Shown: one piece after another, positions 1-12,354 of the stretch
Position numbering within the stretch: the stretch's first letter is position 1
How the letters are laid out: every line of letters begins with the position of its first letter
Assembly: GCF_964204645.1 (NCBI RefSeq)
Contig: NC_134029.1
Span: forward strand, 14,868,850-14,932,849
Reading direction: 5' to 3'
DNA: 64,000 bases
DNA from: Tubulanus polymorphus
Taxonomy: Eukaryota > Nemertea > Palaeonemertea > Tubulaniformes > Tubulanidae
Translations under genes and position numbers: made by a program
Notes under the pieces: model-generated
What the model saw: only the letters and a program-made list of their open reading frames with translations
What the model was told of the DNA's origin: nothing
Database searches by the model: none

Positions 1-1680
1 TGTCATAGAAGAACAAAGTCAGTTGAAAATACCTACCCACTGCACCGATAAAGAATGATTGCTATCCAGAGACCAGTGACAGTCAGTAATGGGGAGTGAT
101 GGTACCGTTCGTGATTATGTTTTAATAATGGTTATTGAACATCAATTTCATAGGCCTATGTGAATTGTAGTCCCCATCTGATGGCCTGACTTGTCAGACT
201 GACTTATCACTCCTCTATTAATAGTAACACTATGCATAAGGCCTTCCCTCCTGCATAGTTTACCCTATAGGCCAAATTTGTGCTTTGGGCCAAATTCTGT
301 TTTCTTATCTAGTCGACTTTTTTTCTGAACTGACAATAACCGAATATGCGCTTAAACTGTCACTAGGGAATGGTAAAAACACCGTAGCTTCGTTCTTCTC
401 GATGTTATTTCCCCCAAAACCCGGCACATTAGTACTTTGCGCATATAGTAGCACATGCCCGTAGTAGCACATGTGGGTCAACATATCCATGTGAGTTGAC
501 CCCTAGGTGGCACTCTTTCAAAAAACGGAATGTAACGTACTGATTTCGGGTGAAATCTTTGCTCGCATCCCTGAACGACATTCTATCAAGATAGGCAGAA
601 ACCCGTTATCACTGCTTGCAGCTATATTTATTATTATAATTTTTTTCCACACTTTTTTTGTCAAAAGTACATAGGCTTTTTTACATTACCGCTGTTGCCG
701 ATACAATCCGTCTAATATTCAGCTCACTTCGATCTACAAATACTCCGTGCGTATTTTGAAGAATCAACGTTACAAAAGCACTGTAGGGCCGTAAACATCG
801 AAAATTGAGCCCCATTCAAAGAGCCGACATGTTTTTCTAAGTCTTTCCGAAATCTACCGCACGTTTCTTGTCACGTAGATTATCAAATCAAGCATAAATT
901 AACAATTTTATTACCCAAAGATTGCACATTCAGCCGCGGTTTTTAAAAACTAATTTTAACAATAGTCCATTTTCCTCATCAAATCATATTACCGATACAC
1001 AGGAAATTTACTACTTTAGATTTTAAAAGCACCGTCGAGCCGTAAACATCGACTAATCGACGTGTGTCGCTACATCGTTCCGGGGATCAGCTGCGAGTTT
1101 CTCCTCATCATGAGAATCAAATAGAGTACAAATTAATTTATTACTACCTGTGATTTGGTTGCGGGCTTCAAGCAGTTAGTTTAACAATACCTTTTTTCTT
1201 TACAAAATTAACCGTGTATTTACTAAGATTAGAGTACCTATTAGTCGTAGGCCTAAACTAAACATGCCGAAGAGATATAGCGGAGAAAAGCTCTTGTGTT
1301 GACGAGGTATCAAAATAAAAGAATATATTACTTTATTCGGCCGCGGGCTTCAACCTCTATAACAATACCATCAATACTCTATATTTCCTGCAGTACATAC
1401 CGATCATTTTCAAATGCACAAGGTATTTACTAAATACAAGTATATAACACACTCTTATCTGTATGCTGGACTCACACTTGACATTCGGAGTAAGCGTTCG
1501 CTGTGGGGGAAAAGAGATCGTTCGCTGTGTCGCTTGAAGTGTTTTTCGAGTTTTACGCGACCTTAAGGCTTTAGGCCTACCGGTACTGTGCTTTACTGTC
1601 TCAAACAAACACAGTATAGCCTAATTGTTGCGTTTATTAACGGACTCATTGGATTGAACTTCAAAACAAAATTTACGATA
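1..1680. repeat. intronic/intergenic DNA with degenerate tandem repeats
   Basis: I see no supportable gene. A degenerate unit recurs about every 270-300 bp: a phrase like AGCCGTAAACATCGA appears near 789 and 1030 and, diverged, near 3133, and a GGCCGCGGGCTTCAA-type phrase appears near 930, 1160 and 1340. The stretch around 360-480 (CTTCGTTCTTCTCGATGT and following) is related to 4590-4680, so it belongs to a dispersed family. Short open frames here are not conserved and look fortuitous. Confidence 0.5.
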
Positions 1681-1696
1681 TTTAGGAGGGTTGTTA

Positions 1697-1825
1697 TTCA
1701 ATAGGCCTACGACCAATCTGTCCGGATGTTAGGCCTACACATATACATAGGCCTAAATAGGCTAGTAGCATCTACTAGGATAAAGCTAAGTTCACTGTAA
1801 AGGAGGAATCAGATTTATTAAAATG
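1697..1825 (+). repeat. dispersed repeat, copy 1 (TAGGCCTA-rich)
   Basis: This segment is clearly related to 54144-54262: both hold TAGGCCTAC motifs, TAGGCTAGTAGC, a CTACTAGG block and then AAAGGAGGAAT. In both places it lies upstream of T-rich TTCGTTCGAACA repeats, so the two loci are copies of one composite repeat. Confidence 0.6.
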
Positions 1826-1999
1826 CATGTTAATTAGTGATTAACTGGTTCTGACTTGCAACGATCAATCACAATTTTATTGGCAAAAATGAAGATTTTT
1901 TTTGAAAATTTCGTCTGAGCAGACAGCTTTGTAAGCCAGACTTTTCATTTGAGTTTTTTCATCATAAATGAAACTGGTATTTCATTAATTCCTAATGAC

Positions 2000-2316
2000 T
2001 TAAGCCGGGCGTAGGTCGGCTTGCGACTCACTGCGACGCCATTCACTGCGACCGCCAGCGACGATTGTGTCGCAACGACTCATCGACCTACACTCCCTTG
2101 CGACGGGTTGCCACTGTCAGCAACGCCAGTCACGGATAGTCGCATGTGTTCTACTTTTTGCGGGGTGACACGACTGTCACAACGGACCTACGCGCTCTTG
2201 CGACTGGCAGAAACTAGTAGCACAGTCGCTGACAATAATATCGCAACCGACTTGCAATGAAACTTGCGATGCAACGCGTGGATCGCGTCGCAAAGCCGAC
2301 CTACATCCGGCTTTAA
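2000..2316. mobile_element. MITE-like element with imperfect terminal inverted repeats
   Basis: The left end (GCCGGGCGTAGGTCGGC) is matched in inverted orientation by the right end (GCCGACCTACATCCGGC), with further complementarity through a GTCGC block inside. TTAA flanks both ends (2000-2003 and 2313-2316), consistent with a target duplication. The interior is rich in short TGCGAC/GTCGCA motifs. No transposase is present. It sits inside the composite repeat that has a second copy near 54.1 kb. Confidence 0.65.
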
Positions 2317-2329
2317 GTTACTGAGGAGC

Positions 2330-2900
2330 CCCAGAAATATCCTTTTGTTTTTCGTTTAAAAGACCTTTGGCTCGAAAATTCTTTCGTCGGAACAAAATTT
2401 GTTTTGTTCGAACCAATAACATTCTGTTCGATTGAACCAATTTGACAAAATAGAACAAAGTTGAATGAATATTTTTTGTCAAAATGAAAGGTGTTTCGTT
2501 CGAACGATTCGAACAGAATTGTTTCAACTTGAACAGAATTTTCTTGTCAGAACATTAGGTTTTTCGTTAGAACTAGTATATTGTAAAAAGTTTTTTCTCT
2601 GAACCAAAAGCATTAAGTATTTTGTTCAATCGAACAGAATGGTTTTCATTCAAACATCCGTTCGAAAGAAATTGTTTCCGCTCAACCAAATTTTTTGGCC
2701 GGGGCAAAAAGTTTTTCATTTCAACAATAACATGTAGCTTTTTATTCGAGCGCATTTTTTGTCAGAATGAAGAAGTTTTGGTTCAAATAAAAAGTGTATT
2801 GTTCGATCAAACAGAATTGTTTTCATTCGAACAAGATTTTCTTGTCGGAACATTAAGTTTTTTGGTCGAACAGCGTGTTAAGGTTGTTTTGGAAATTTAC
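2330..2900. repeat. degenerate minisatellite of TTCGTTCGAACA / TTTTCTTGTCAGAACATTA units
   Basis: The stretch is an imperfect tandem array whose unit combines TTCGTTCGAACA-like and TTTTCTTGTCAGAACATTA-like blocks. Related arrays are at 6680-7050 and 54290-54370. Open frames on both strands follow from the repeat composition and show no protein family. Confidence 0.6.
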
Positions 2901-3780
2901 TCGGTCTGGTACATTTTGGATTACTGTGTATGTCATTTATCAGGACATTAAAGAGAAGACGACTTAGGATACTACCTTGCGTGACTCCATTAGACTGGAT
3001 CTTACTGAAAGGATATAAACAACTGCAACTTATTTTCACTGTCGGTGAAACCATTCTGTATCACAAGTACTACGCTGCATTGACAAATACTGTACGTGAT
3101 ATTAATCAGAATTGCACTGTTTACTCACTCTGAGCCTCTAAACATCGAAATTTAAGCCCGATTCAAACAGTATCCATCTACGTATGTGTATTGCCTACGT
3201 GTCATTCCCACAGCGCGTCACTGCGTCTGTTTGTGTCAGTGTCCCTATAAGCATTGATAGAGCTGGTGTACTAGATCTGTAGTTTTTAGTATTTTTATCT
3301 CTTCTAATATGTATGTGGCGCACTGAATGAGGTCAGTCTCGAGTGAACGCAACTGAGGAATTTTCGTAGCCGCATATACAAGCAATAGCACACTGGCAGT
3401 ATCTTCCCTGTATAGAGCTAATTAATGCAGCTATCTATACGGGAGAGCCTGGATGATTATATTCTGCTAGCATCACAATATTCCTTGACGGATTTACTTG
3501 AAACTTTCGTGAGATGTACGGAACACAGGTACCTTGAGGTAAGTCGAAGGGATCTTTGATTGGGACCCCGTTCACCCACCAGGGGGTGTTTTACATTTGA
3601 AAATTCTGACATCGAAAAGTTACTGTGTGAGATAATTCTTTGTCTTAGACTTTTCAGCTTCGGGCGAGCACGAAAGTTGTTCAAAACAGCCCGGAGGTTA
3701 AAAAAGTGAATGGCACGCCCTATCTGCGATTAACCGTTTGGACTCTACGGGCTCGAAAATGGGCCCCCAAATTTTTTAAT
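2901..3780. other. non-coding stretch, nothing recognised
   Basis: No gene, RNA or mobile-element terminus is recognisable. A diverged copy of the AAACATCGA repeat from the left edge lies near 3133-3160. The 3583 region holds the first of several CCACCAGGGGG motifs. Confidence 0.4.
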
Positions 3781-3784
3781 GAGA

Positions 3785-4520
3785 TTTTTGCTCCTAGCTC
3801 CTTAACCGTTGGAGATAGAATGGTGGTGGCAATGAGTGATCAGTACCCCTTGTGAAGACGCTTTTATTGATGTATGGTATAACTATGTAACTCATATGGT
3901 TCTCCAGTAGCGCCACCTATAAGAAGCTGGAATACGCATTTTCATCTATATCGAGTAAGGGTATCAATGGATTTCTATAAAAATTGATACACATGTAACT
4001 GGTTACTAAACGAAACGAACCCCTCATATGATTAGTTCCCATTTTAACCACTAGGGGGCGTAAATTTTGAAAAATCGATTTCAGCATCCATTTTTGCATT
4101 TAATGCGGTCTAATATGAAAATCACAAAACTTGGTATGAGTACAAAGACGTGTGTAATATGCCATCCTGCATGATTAGTTCATACAACTGCCACCAGGGG
4201 ACTGTGAAAACAACGATTTTTGCTCCTAGTTCCATAACCGTTGGCGATAGAATCGAGGTTGCAATGTGTGGTTAGTAGCCCTTTTCAAGATACTTGTATT
4301 TATGTATGGTTTAAGTAGGTAACTTATATATGGTTCTCCAGGAGCGCCACCGACATTTTGCTTGAAATGCATTTTCATTGATAGCTACTAAGCGGATAAA
4401 GGGATTTCTATGAAAATTGATATACATGTACCTGGATATAAGATACAACGAATCCCTAACATAATTAGTTCCTATTCTAACCACTAGGGGCGTTAATGTT
4501 GAAAACTCATTCTAGCATCA
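3785..4520. repeat. two diverged tandem copies of a ~430-bp repeat
   Basis: TGCTCCTAGCTCCTTAACCG near 3789 recurs as TGCTCCTAGTTCCATAACCG near 4219. Between the two, the same order of blocks is kept: a GGTTCTCCAG-AGCGCCACC block, a GGATTTCTAT-AAAATTGAT block, and an ACCACTAGGGG-CG block. The copies are clearly diverged. Each carries a CTCF-like CCACTAGGGG(G)CG sequence. Confidence 0.65.
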
Positions 4521-5140
4521 GTTTTTTCGATTGTAATTCAGTAGTATGCTAACCGGCAAATTACCAGCCACTTGGGCATGGTAAAAGTACCATATCTTCG
4601 TTATTCTCGGTGTCATTTACCCTAACCTTGGTACATTAGAACTTTTTGCGTAGTATACCATGTGAATAAACAGATTTTGAATTGATCAAGTTTAAATCAA
4701 GGTCGTTGAGTCGCGGAGGGCTACTAGAATTACGTTCGTCTCAGAGAGAAAACAAACGACAGAAAAGTATCAGGTGATTATCGATAGCCTACTACGGTAC
4801 ACACAGTTGACAAACAGTGTTATAGGCCTGTGCCGGTTGGTGTGTACTGGGAATAAATATTCTGGTTGGTCAGTTGGTTCGGTTGTGAAGTGTGGAAGCT
4901 AAGAAAGCCTACCGGTATTTATTTGTCTATATATAGGCCTATTATATAGTACCCAATAGCATTTTAAGTACGAAGTTGTTACCCGTACGTGACTGTACGG
5001 TGATATCCACAGGTTAACCGTACGTGAGTTCCCTAAAAATGCTGTACGTGAGTTCCTATAATCTGCATACACGCGTGCGTAAAAGAATAGAGATTGGGTT
5101 GGGTGAGGCTAGGCTATTTATAAATCAAATTTCATCTAAC
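4521..5140. other. non-coding stretch, nothing recognised
   Basis: It contains a diverged copy (4590-4680) of the repeat seen at 360-480, and a short cluster in which CCGTACGTGA recurs (4983-5050). No gene is recognisable. Confidence 0.4.
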
Positions 5141-5149
5141 CTGCAGTTA

Positions 5150-5230
5150 CGTTCTGTGGCACAGTGGGTAAATCACTGGACTACTACTGGATTTTTTTTT
5201 TTTCGTTTGGTTTCGAATCCCAATATTGCA
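5150..5230 (+). repeat. tRNA-derived SINE-like fragment
   Basis: TGGCACAGTGGGTAAATCA resembles a tRNA A box with D-loop, and GGTTTCGAATCCC resembles a tRNA B box about 45 bp downstream. A run of T separates them. The cloverleaf is not complete, so this is a tRNA-like retroposon head, not a functional tRNA. Confidence 0.5.
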
Positions 5231-5494
5231 TGTCTGAGCGTCAACGTACTCACGTATGGCTAACCTGTAGTAATCGCCGAACAGTCACGTACAGGTAACA
5301 ACAGCTTTTTAAGTATTAAGTGAGTGCGACAAGCCTACCATGCCTATGTGCTACAAACACAACTTTTTCCCCTCTCGTCAGCCCTACAGTGATGTTACTA
5401 ATAACTGGTGCCATTATAACATGGATAGGATTTGGTCAGGACTAGCCTAAAGTCTAATTCAGTCTATGTACTAATTCACTCGATAGGCCTATTT

Positions 5495-6690
5495 TTAGCC
5501 CACTTTTTAGCCCAGCGGGCTATTGCGTTCACTTTTCGTCTGTCGTCCGTCCGTCCGTAGACGGAATCCAGTTATTTTGGGAAGTTTTGAAGACGCTTCA
5601 ATGTAATGTCTTGATATTTGGGTTACACATGTATCTACCCTAGACACATCTTCAGCCCAAAAACTGGCCCTGTCAGAATCAAGATGGCCGACTGGCAGCC
5701 ATTGTTGTTCACCAAAATCAACACTTTTTACACATTTTTGAACTTTTTGAGGGAAATTTTGAAGACGCTTTGATCAATTACCTTGATCTTTTGGATGTAT
5801 GTGAATCCCCCCAGGGCCCATCAGCATAACAAAAATTGGGTCAATCGGACACAAGATGACCGTCCTATGACCTTTTTAGTGCCCAAAAATGTCAATTTTG
5901 GCCCGAATTCTGAGTGCTGTAGCTCCCTACTGGTTTGCCATTTCTCATTGCAATTTGTGATGGGTATTCTTTGAAAAGGGATGTTTTATACCTGAGACAG
6001 GTATTTTTGATCAGCCAATTATGACGCAATTGGCGACCATCTTGGTGTCATAAGCACTCATTCGTAGGTGGGAAAAAGTTTTTCCACATTATATTGTTGA
6101 TATTTAAGCATATTTTCTTACCACAATCAATTGGAAAGTTGTAGCTCATGACGTGGTTTATGATTGTGGTGAGTTTGAAGGTCATTGGATTTTGTATATG
6201 GCCACCAGGGGGCGTTGAATAATACAATATCTCAGCATTTCTTTATTATATTAGACCTATGCATATTTTGCAACCACAATCAATTGGAAAGTTGTAGCTC
6301 ATGACATCATCTATGATTGTTGCGAGGTTTTAAGGACATTAGTTATTCTATATGGTCACCAGGCGTTGGATAGTAGAATAACTTAGTATTTCCTTATTAT
6401 ATTGGTACCTGGGCATATTTTGTTACCATGATCAATTGCAAAGTTGTAGTTCATGACATGTTCAATGATTGTGGTGAGTTTCGAGGTCATTAGGGTTTTG
6501 AATATTGTCACCAGGGGGGCGTTGAATAGTAGAATAACTTAGTATTTCAATATCAAATTGGTAACGAGGCATATTTTGTTATCACAATCAATTACAAAAT
6601 CGTAGCTGCTGACATGTTCTATGATTGTGGTGAGTTTCAAGGTCATTGGTTTTTGTATATGGTCACCACGGGGCGTAAGGTTTAACGAAA
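5495..6690 (+). repeat. large dispersed repeat (GCCCACTTGGG family), copy A
   Basis: It opens with TTTAGCCCAC and AGCGGGCTATTGCGTTCACT, followed by CGTCCGTCCGT microsatellite and a long conserved body. The rest is an internal array of ~150-bp subunits, each with AATCAATTGGAAAGTTGTAGCT, GATTGTGGTGAGTTT and TCACCAGGGGGCG blocks. It aligns with 32466-33765 and 40118-41145. A short frame (5783-5974) is preserved in all three copies but resembles no protein family. The 3' end of this copy is lost: it runs into T-rich minisatellite. Confidence 0.8.
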
Positions 6691-7050
6691 GGTTTTTCCC
6701 TCGAACAATCGTTTATTCGATTAGAGTTGTTTCAATTTGAACAAAATTTTCTCAGGACAAAAAGTTTTTCATTTCAACAATAATATAGCTTTATTCGAAC
6801 ACATTTTCTTGTCAGAGCGAAGAAAAGTTTTCGTTCGCACAAAAAGCGTATTGTTCGATCAAACAGAATTGTTTTCATTTGAACAAAATTTCAGAGCATT
6901 AAGTATTTATTTGTTCGAGCAGGTACATTGTTTCATCGAAGCATTTTTCGTTCCGAAAAGCAAAATTTTGGTGAAACTAAATAGCCTTTTCATTATAATA
7001 ATGAGTAATCTTTATTCAAACAAAATAAACTTCTCATTCGAACATAAATA
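6691..7050. repeat. TTCGTTCGAACA minisatellite, second array
   Basis: Degenerate copies of the unit seen at 2330-2900 abut the truncated 3' end of the dispersed repeat. The open frame across it reflects the repeat composition. Confidence 0.55.
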
Positions 7051-7445
7051 ATAATATGAATCTGGGTTTACTTTGTATCCAATATCCATATCATGCCTTT
7101 TAGGTTGAAGCCCATCATCCATGTTTCCGGCCATGTACGGCACACAGCTTGTTTAGGTCGTTTTTGAGCCGATTAATAGACAAATGGAGCAAATGACATG
7201 GTTTGCAGATGAATGGCTGCAACTGATTATATTCATGCAAATCATGCATCTATGGGTTCATTCTCCAATTCCGACAAAATTTTGAAAAAGGTCCTCATTA
7301 GAATATATAGAATGTTTTTTGCGATAATCTGAACACATCAGTATTGGTTTTCAAACCCCGATCAAAAAGCAATCTCCTTTTCGATTGGCTTAGGCACACC
7401 AAGCAGCAGGTGTTCATGTGGACGCATGGTATTGTCTACTCAAGT
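7051..7445. other. non-coding stretch, nothing recognised
   Basis: No coding potential, tRNA-like motif or element terminus is recognisable. Confidence 0.35.
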
Positions 7446-7670
7446 CCCAGTGGGCTATTGTGTTCACTTTTTATCTGTTGCCCGTCTGTTTGTCCATTCC
7501 TCTGTCGATAGATGGAAACCAGTTATTTTTTAAAGTTTTGAAGACGTTTCAATGGATTGTCTTGATTTTTCGTTTAGAGCTATATCTACACTAGATACAT
7601 CTTCTGCCTAAAAACTGGCCTGATCCGAATCAAGATGGCCGACTGGCAGCCATTATTGTTTGCCAAACAG
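7446..7670 (+). repeat. 5' fragment of the GCCCACTTGGG-family repeat, copy B
   Basis: AGTGGGCTATTGTGTTCACTT, the AACCAGTTATTTT block, TTTTGAAGACG, and the AAAACTGGCC and CAAGATGGCCGACTGG blocks match the first ~220 bp of copies A, C and D. The remainder is absent, so this is a truncated, more diverged copy. Confidence 0.7.
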
Positions 7671-8430
7671 ACAGTGGTTTCTATTTGTCTACACTAGAGC
7701 AAACACCGCTATCCTCAGATAGTGTTAAAATCAATACTCCACCAGAGTAAAGGCATTTCCTATCTGTAACAACCTTGTGGTACCAACACGCGCAGTAGTG
7801 ATATATCGTATGTTATATACATTGAATTTCTCTTGGACCGCACATTTAAAAAAAGTTGAAGTTAATACAATTCAAGACTCAGCGAATTTCTTCTGTTCGT
7901 CAACAACTTGTTGGCAATCAAACTGTTGTGTGCTTTCAAAAATTATCGAGAATTTTATTTAATCATATATTTTTTATTCAGCCACCTATCTTCACTTTAT
8001 AAGCCTAGCTGTGAATTGTGCAGTTACAAATTGATATACACTACTGAATCCAAAAAGGGCCTACACGTAATCAATTGAATAACAGGCTATAGGATAAGTC
8101 CATACTGCCATGATTTTATACTCTTGTAGCTATACATAATGAATATAAACCTTAGAAAACCACCAAACTAATATCAAATCCCGACAGGTGGATAGGTTTT
8201 GGAGTATTGCTGTACTAGAAGGGCACTCCCGCAGAAAATTTTGAATTTTAAAGGTCCGAAATGCAATCTTTATTGAAGCACCTTTGGGGCATAAAATCTA
8301 TCCTTCTAGAAATCAAACTATTTTTGATTATTCGAATTGACCACTTTTGGTTTACCTTTGTCAGCGATATGAAGTTGGCATTGAGCCAATTTCATGTAAA
8401 ATCGCGGTACGTTTTTTATGTGAGCATTTG
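7671..8430. other. non-coding stretch, nothing recognised
   Basis: A 119-codon frame on the + strand starts at 8261. It runs into repeat sequence at 8435 and resembles no family, so I do not call it a gene. Confidence 0.35.
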
Positions 8431-8434
8431 TTTC

Positions 8435-9470
8435 ATTGGTTCTCGGGTTAAACGACGTATAATCGATGCACTTGAAGACATGACGAACCACTGTCGATGT
8501 ACATGGTCAACTTTGTTAAAATTCTACGATAAACTGTTTTTGGGGGGAAAATTCTTAGCTCTCGCGTATAAAATTGCAATGACCTCGATTGGGAGGTGTT
8601 GTCTCTACGAGCGAATGTGATTGGCTGTTTTTGGGATATACGGGGAATTCCGGCGCTACTAAAATAATTATGGGTAAGCCGTCGAATGGCGAACGTTTCA
8701 TTGGACTAGGTGCCGTATACGTGCAAATTTCAAATGCTCATTGCTGTTGAGAATGTAATTATTATCCACCATAGGTATTGTTTCATTTTAATACCCGGTG
8801 ATTGATTTGATTGACACTGAAGTGCAAGTGAACATTCACTTACACAAGGCCTCCACGTGCGCGCGGAGTGCTACAGACTGTTGCATACACAAACACACGC
8901 TCGTACAGTATACACTACTATAGTGATAATGTAAACACTGCTTGCTGGCGCGTCTGACATTTCATCAACAGAAGATGAGCGCTATGTTTTCTGTTTGATA
9001 TAATTTAAAATAAATTGTAATTTCTTGTGACCTGAAAATATTAAGCAGCAAACTACAAGTATAGGTCGAGGTCTGAATATTGTAGTAGTAAATTCAAGGA
9101 TTTAAAACGATCTAATATGCCGATTTCTTACTGTGCCTGGTTAGATTCCGTGGCCATACATTGGAAGAGGTTTCCAAGACTAAATATTCAGCCACCCTCT
9201 GATATGTGACATCATATGAATTATATTTGAATATTTTTTCATATTGTGAAAAATATTTCTTTGAAAATATAAAATAGTTTCCCTGCCGCGCCTACCTGTA
9301 CCCTACGAAATGTATATTTTTGGTCTTATTTGACTACAAAATAATTCTTTGAGAAAGATGAAGATAGAACTTTGAAGTCACGAATTAAAAAGATTTTTCA
9401 AGCAATGCCCTTACCCCAAACAACCTCTAGCTTTCAAGGTAAACCACACTTTGCCCATGGGCAATTTATT
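8435..9470 (+). repeat. dispersed repeat, copy 1 (TTTCATTGGTTCTCGGGTTAA family)
   Basis: The block from TTTCATTGGTTCTCGGGTTAA to the GGTAAACCACACTTTGCCCATG end aligns over most of its length with 35104-36005, including the ATAATCGATGC, CCTCCACGTGCGCG and CCACCCTCTGATATGTGACA blocks. This copy has ~110 extra bases near 8640-8750 that the second lacks. No protein is encoded. Confidence 0.75.
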
Positions 9471-9689
9471 TATACTTTATTTCATTCATTTGTATTTTAT
9501 TTTGTTTATTTGTTGTAGTGACATGTACATCATATATGAAAGTATACAGAATATATAGATTTAGTACCCAGCCCTAATTAAGACTTATAAGGCACTTCAT
9601 ACTAACTGATGACATAACACGATTATGTGTAAATTATTGAGCAGGGAGTATATTACCATAGTATATACCATAGTACCTTACAAAAAAAT

Positions 9690-9870
9690 CACACATGTGA
9701 TTTTTTAAAAAAACGCGTGTGATTCACATGTGTAAAAATGGGACATTATCACACGTGTGATTTTGTATGCGAATCACACGTGTGATTTTGTCCCATTTTT
9801 ACACTGTGATACAGCCCTAAATGTGAATCACACATGTCATATAACACAGTCATGTGTGATTTATAACACA
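9690..9870. repeat. cluster of CACATGTG / CACACGTGTG palindromes
   Basis: Eight or more copies of self-complementary cores such as TCACACATGTGATTTT and TCACACGTGTGATTTT are packed in under 200 bp, with AATCACAC linkers. The same motif dominates the tandem duplication at 11084-12350. The open frame over it comes from the repeat. Confidence 0.7.
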
Positions 9871-11083
9871 TGTGATCTGCAGTCATCCTCATTGTTCCAG
9901 CTCTACATGACTGTATTCAAGAAGAAATATAAATACACATGCATAATGGTCAAAATTTGACCACTTCTTTCATTGGAAATGATGTTTCTACCATACTTCA
10001 CAATTTCCTAAAAACTCACATTGCAAACAATTCCAAACAATAAATCAATATCCCTAATATCAATCATCCGATAAAAAAGCAAAAGTTACATTATTATGAT
10101 AAGTGAAAGCAGACGAATATAAATGGGGCTATTGTAACACTCGCTTATAACATTTTTCAATCAACACTTACCATAACAGGACTCAAAACCTCTTTTTCAG
10201 TAATTTGTTCCGGCTGAAAGTATACGTTTCATTTTCTATGTAGATAAATTACTACTCGAGGAAATGTACTGACTAGATTAATAATGGAAAATTCCATTTT
10301 AATTTGTAAATGATTCATTCAAATGTAGAAAGAATTGGCAAATACTGTTCAATACCGGCTGATTGATCATTCAGTTTAGGAATTATACAGTATAGTATGC
10401 AAACGAGTGTCTTTTTCCTGGACAGATCGTGATTTAAAAATAGTTCATGGTGTAATCTAGGCCTACTTGTTATTTAACCTTTGAAAAAGCTAGGCATGGA
10501 CATGTTGTACTTTGCCATGCATCAATCATGGAATATTTGTAAAGCATCAGTCATGTCCATGAAATAAAGTTTGGATGAATTTGATTAATTGATTGATTGG
10601 TACACGCCACAGATTTTACCGATTACAGTACATTCAATTAACATCGTCCACTATGAATATTTGATGAAACACAATAATACTTGCTTTTGAGCTTGGATTC
10701 AAACACCAGACTTTTCAAACTAAGAAATTAAACATGAAAATTGATTAAAAACAGCAACGACTATCCTCGAAATAATTGCAAATGGCGCCATGCGTGCACG
10801 CTCATTCCGAGTCCTTTGCTTCCCATTGTCAACGGTTCGAATCCAGTAAATACCTACTAATTTTTCGAAGTCGTTTTTTAAAATTTATATTTTTTTAGAA
10901 CTCAACAGCGAATGTAAAAACATATAATAACCTTATTTTGTTTATTCAGCCGAATGAAAAAACAAACTCAATAGTCCGTGGACATTTGTACTTGGTTTTT
11001 GCACAGTAGGGGCACATGTTAGATAAAATCAAACCATGTGTTGAAAATGTTGAAATAATGAGTACAGTTATGGAAATATTCTT
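9871..11083. other. non-coding stretch
   Basis: No gene is recognised. A B-box-like CGGTTCGAATCC occurs at about 10834-10845 without a convincing A box, so it is at most a very degraded tRNA-like remnant. Confidence 0.35.
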
Positions 11084-12350
11084 ATTCCAACATGGATTCT
11101 ATGACAAAAAATGCAGATGTTCACAATTTGGAACCAACATGGGAATGGTTCATATCCTAAATATTCACACTGTTGCAGATTGGAATAACTGATGTTAATC
11201 ACATGTGTTATTCTTATGACATGTGTGATCCTAGCGGTTACACATGTGATCTGTGTTGTTGAGCCAATCACATGTGTGAATCACACATGTATTTCTCAAT
11301 CACACATGTATTTCAGAATCACACATGTGATCATGTGTTATTCACACATGTGATATGCTCCACAACACAGATCACATGTGTGATAGCTGGAATCACATGT
11401 GTTTTCTGTGTCTTTCACACCTTTCACACATGTAATGTGTGTTATTTCACACACATAACATGTGTGAATTTTTTGTAAGGGTGGAACTTGTGTTCAATCC
11501 ACGCACGAAAATATATGTCTTCAAAAATATTGTTATTTACACAACCTCTTGATTCTAGTAGTAACTCAGTTCTTCGGTGTTCATATTCTTCTACATTCAA
11601 TGAAACTCATCTGGTGAATTGGCTTGTGTTGCAAGTTCCCCATTAAAAGTGGATTCACCTATAAAACCGTTGGTAATTGTATACCGGTATACATAAAACA
11701 TGTAGATAATCACATGTAGATAGATTCCAACATGGATTCTATGACAAAAATGCAGATGTTCACAATTTGGAACCAACATGGGAATGGTTCATATCCTAAA
11801 TATTCACGCTGTGTTGCAGATTGGAATAACTGATGTTAATCACATGTGTTATTCTAATGACATGTGTGATCCTAGCGGTTACACATGTGATCTGTGTTGT
11901 TGAGCCAATCACATGTGTGAATCACACATGTATTTCTCAATCACACATGTATTTCAGAATCACACATGTGATCATGTGTTATTCACACATGTGATATGCT
12001 CCACAACACAGATCACATGTGTGATAGCTGGAATCACACGTGTTTTCTGTGTCTTTCACACCTTTCACACATGTAATGTGTGTTATTCACACACATAACA
12101 TGTGTGAATTTTTTGTAAGGGTGGAACTTGTGTTCAATCCACGCACGAAAATATATGTCTTCAAAAATATTGTTATTTACACAACCTCTTGATTCTAGTA
12201 GTAACTCAGTTCTTCGGTGTTCATATTCTTCTACATTCAATGAAACTCATCTGGTGAATTGGCCTGTGTGGCAAGTTCCCCATTAAAAGTTGATTCACCT
12301 ATTAAACCGTTGGTAATTGTATACCGGTATACATAAAACCTGTAGATAAT
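11084..12350. repeat. 640-bp tandem duplication, palindrome-rich
   Basis: ATTCCAACATGGATTCTATG begins at 11084 and again at 11724, a period of 640 bp. The two units stay nearly identical to the ATACCGGTATACATAAAAC block, with only scattered substitutions and one-base indels. Each unit holds about a dozen ACACATGTGA-type palindromes. The matching frames in the two units (from 11272 and 11913) are by-products of the repeat. Confidence 0.9.
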
Positions 12351-12354
12351 CACA

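Noticed and set aside
5783-5974. A ~63-70 codon frame preserved at 5783, 32786 and 40414
   Set aside because: It lies in copies of the same dispersed repeat; identity follows DNA similarity, no protein family is recognisable, and the flanking sequence is equally conserved.
10834-10845. Functional tRNA gene at a CGGTTCGAATCC B box
   Set aside because: No A box at proper spacing and no cloverleaf could be drawn.
11272-12098. Paired frames in the 640-bp duplication as duplicated genes
   Set aside because: They are translations of the CACATGTG repeat (His/Thr/Cys-rich periodic) without family or start context.
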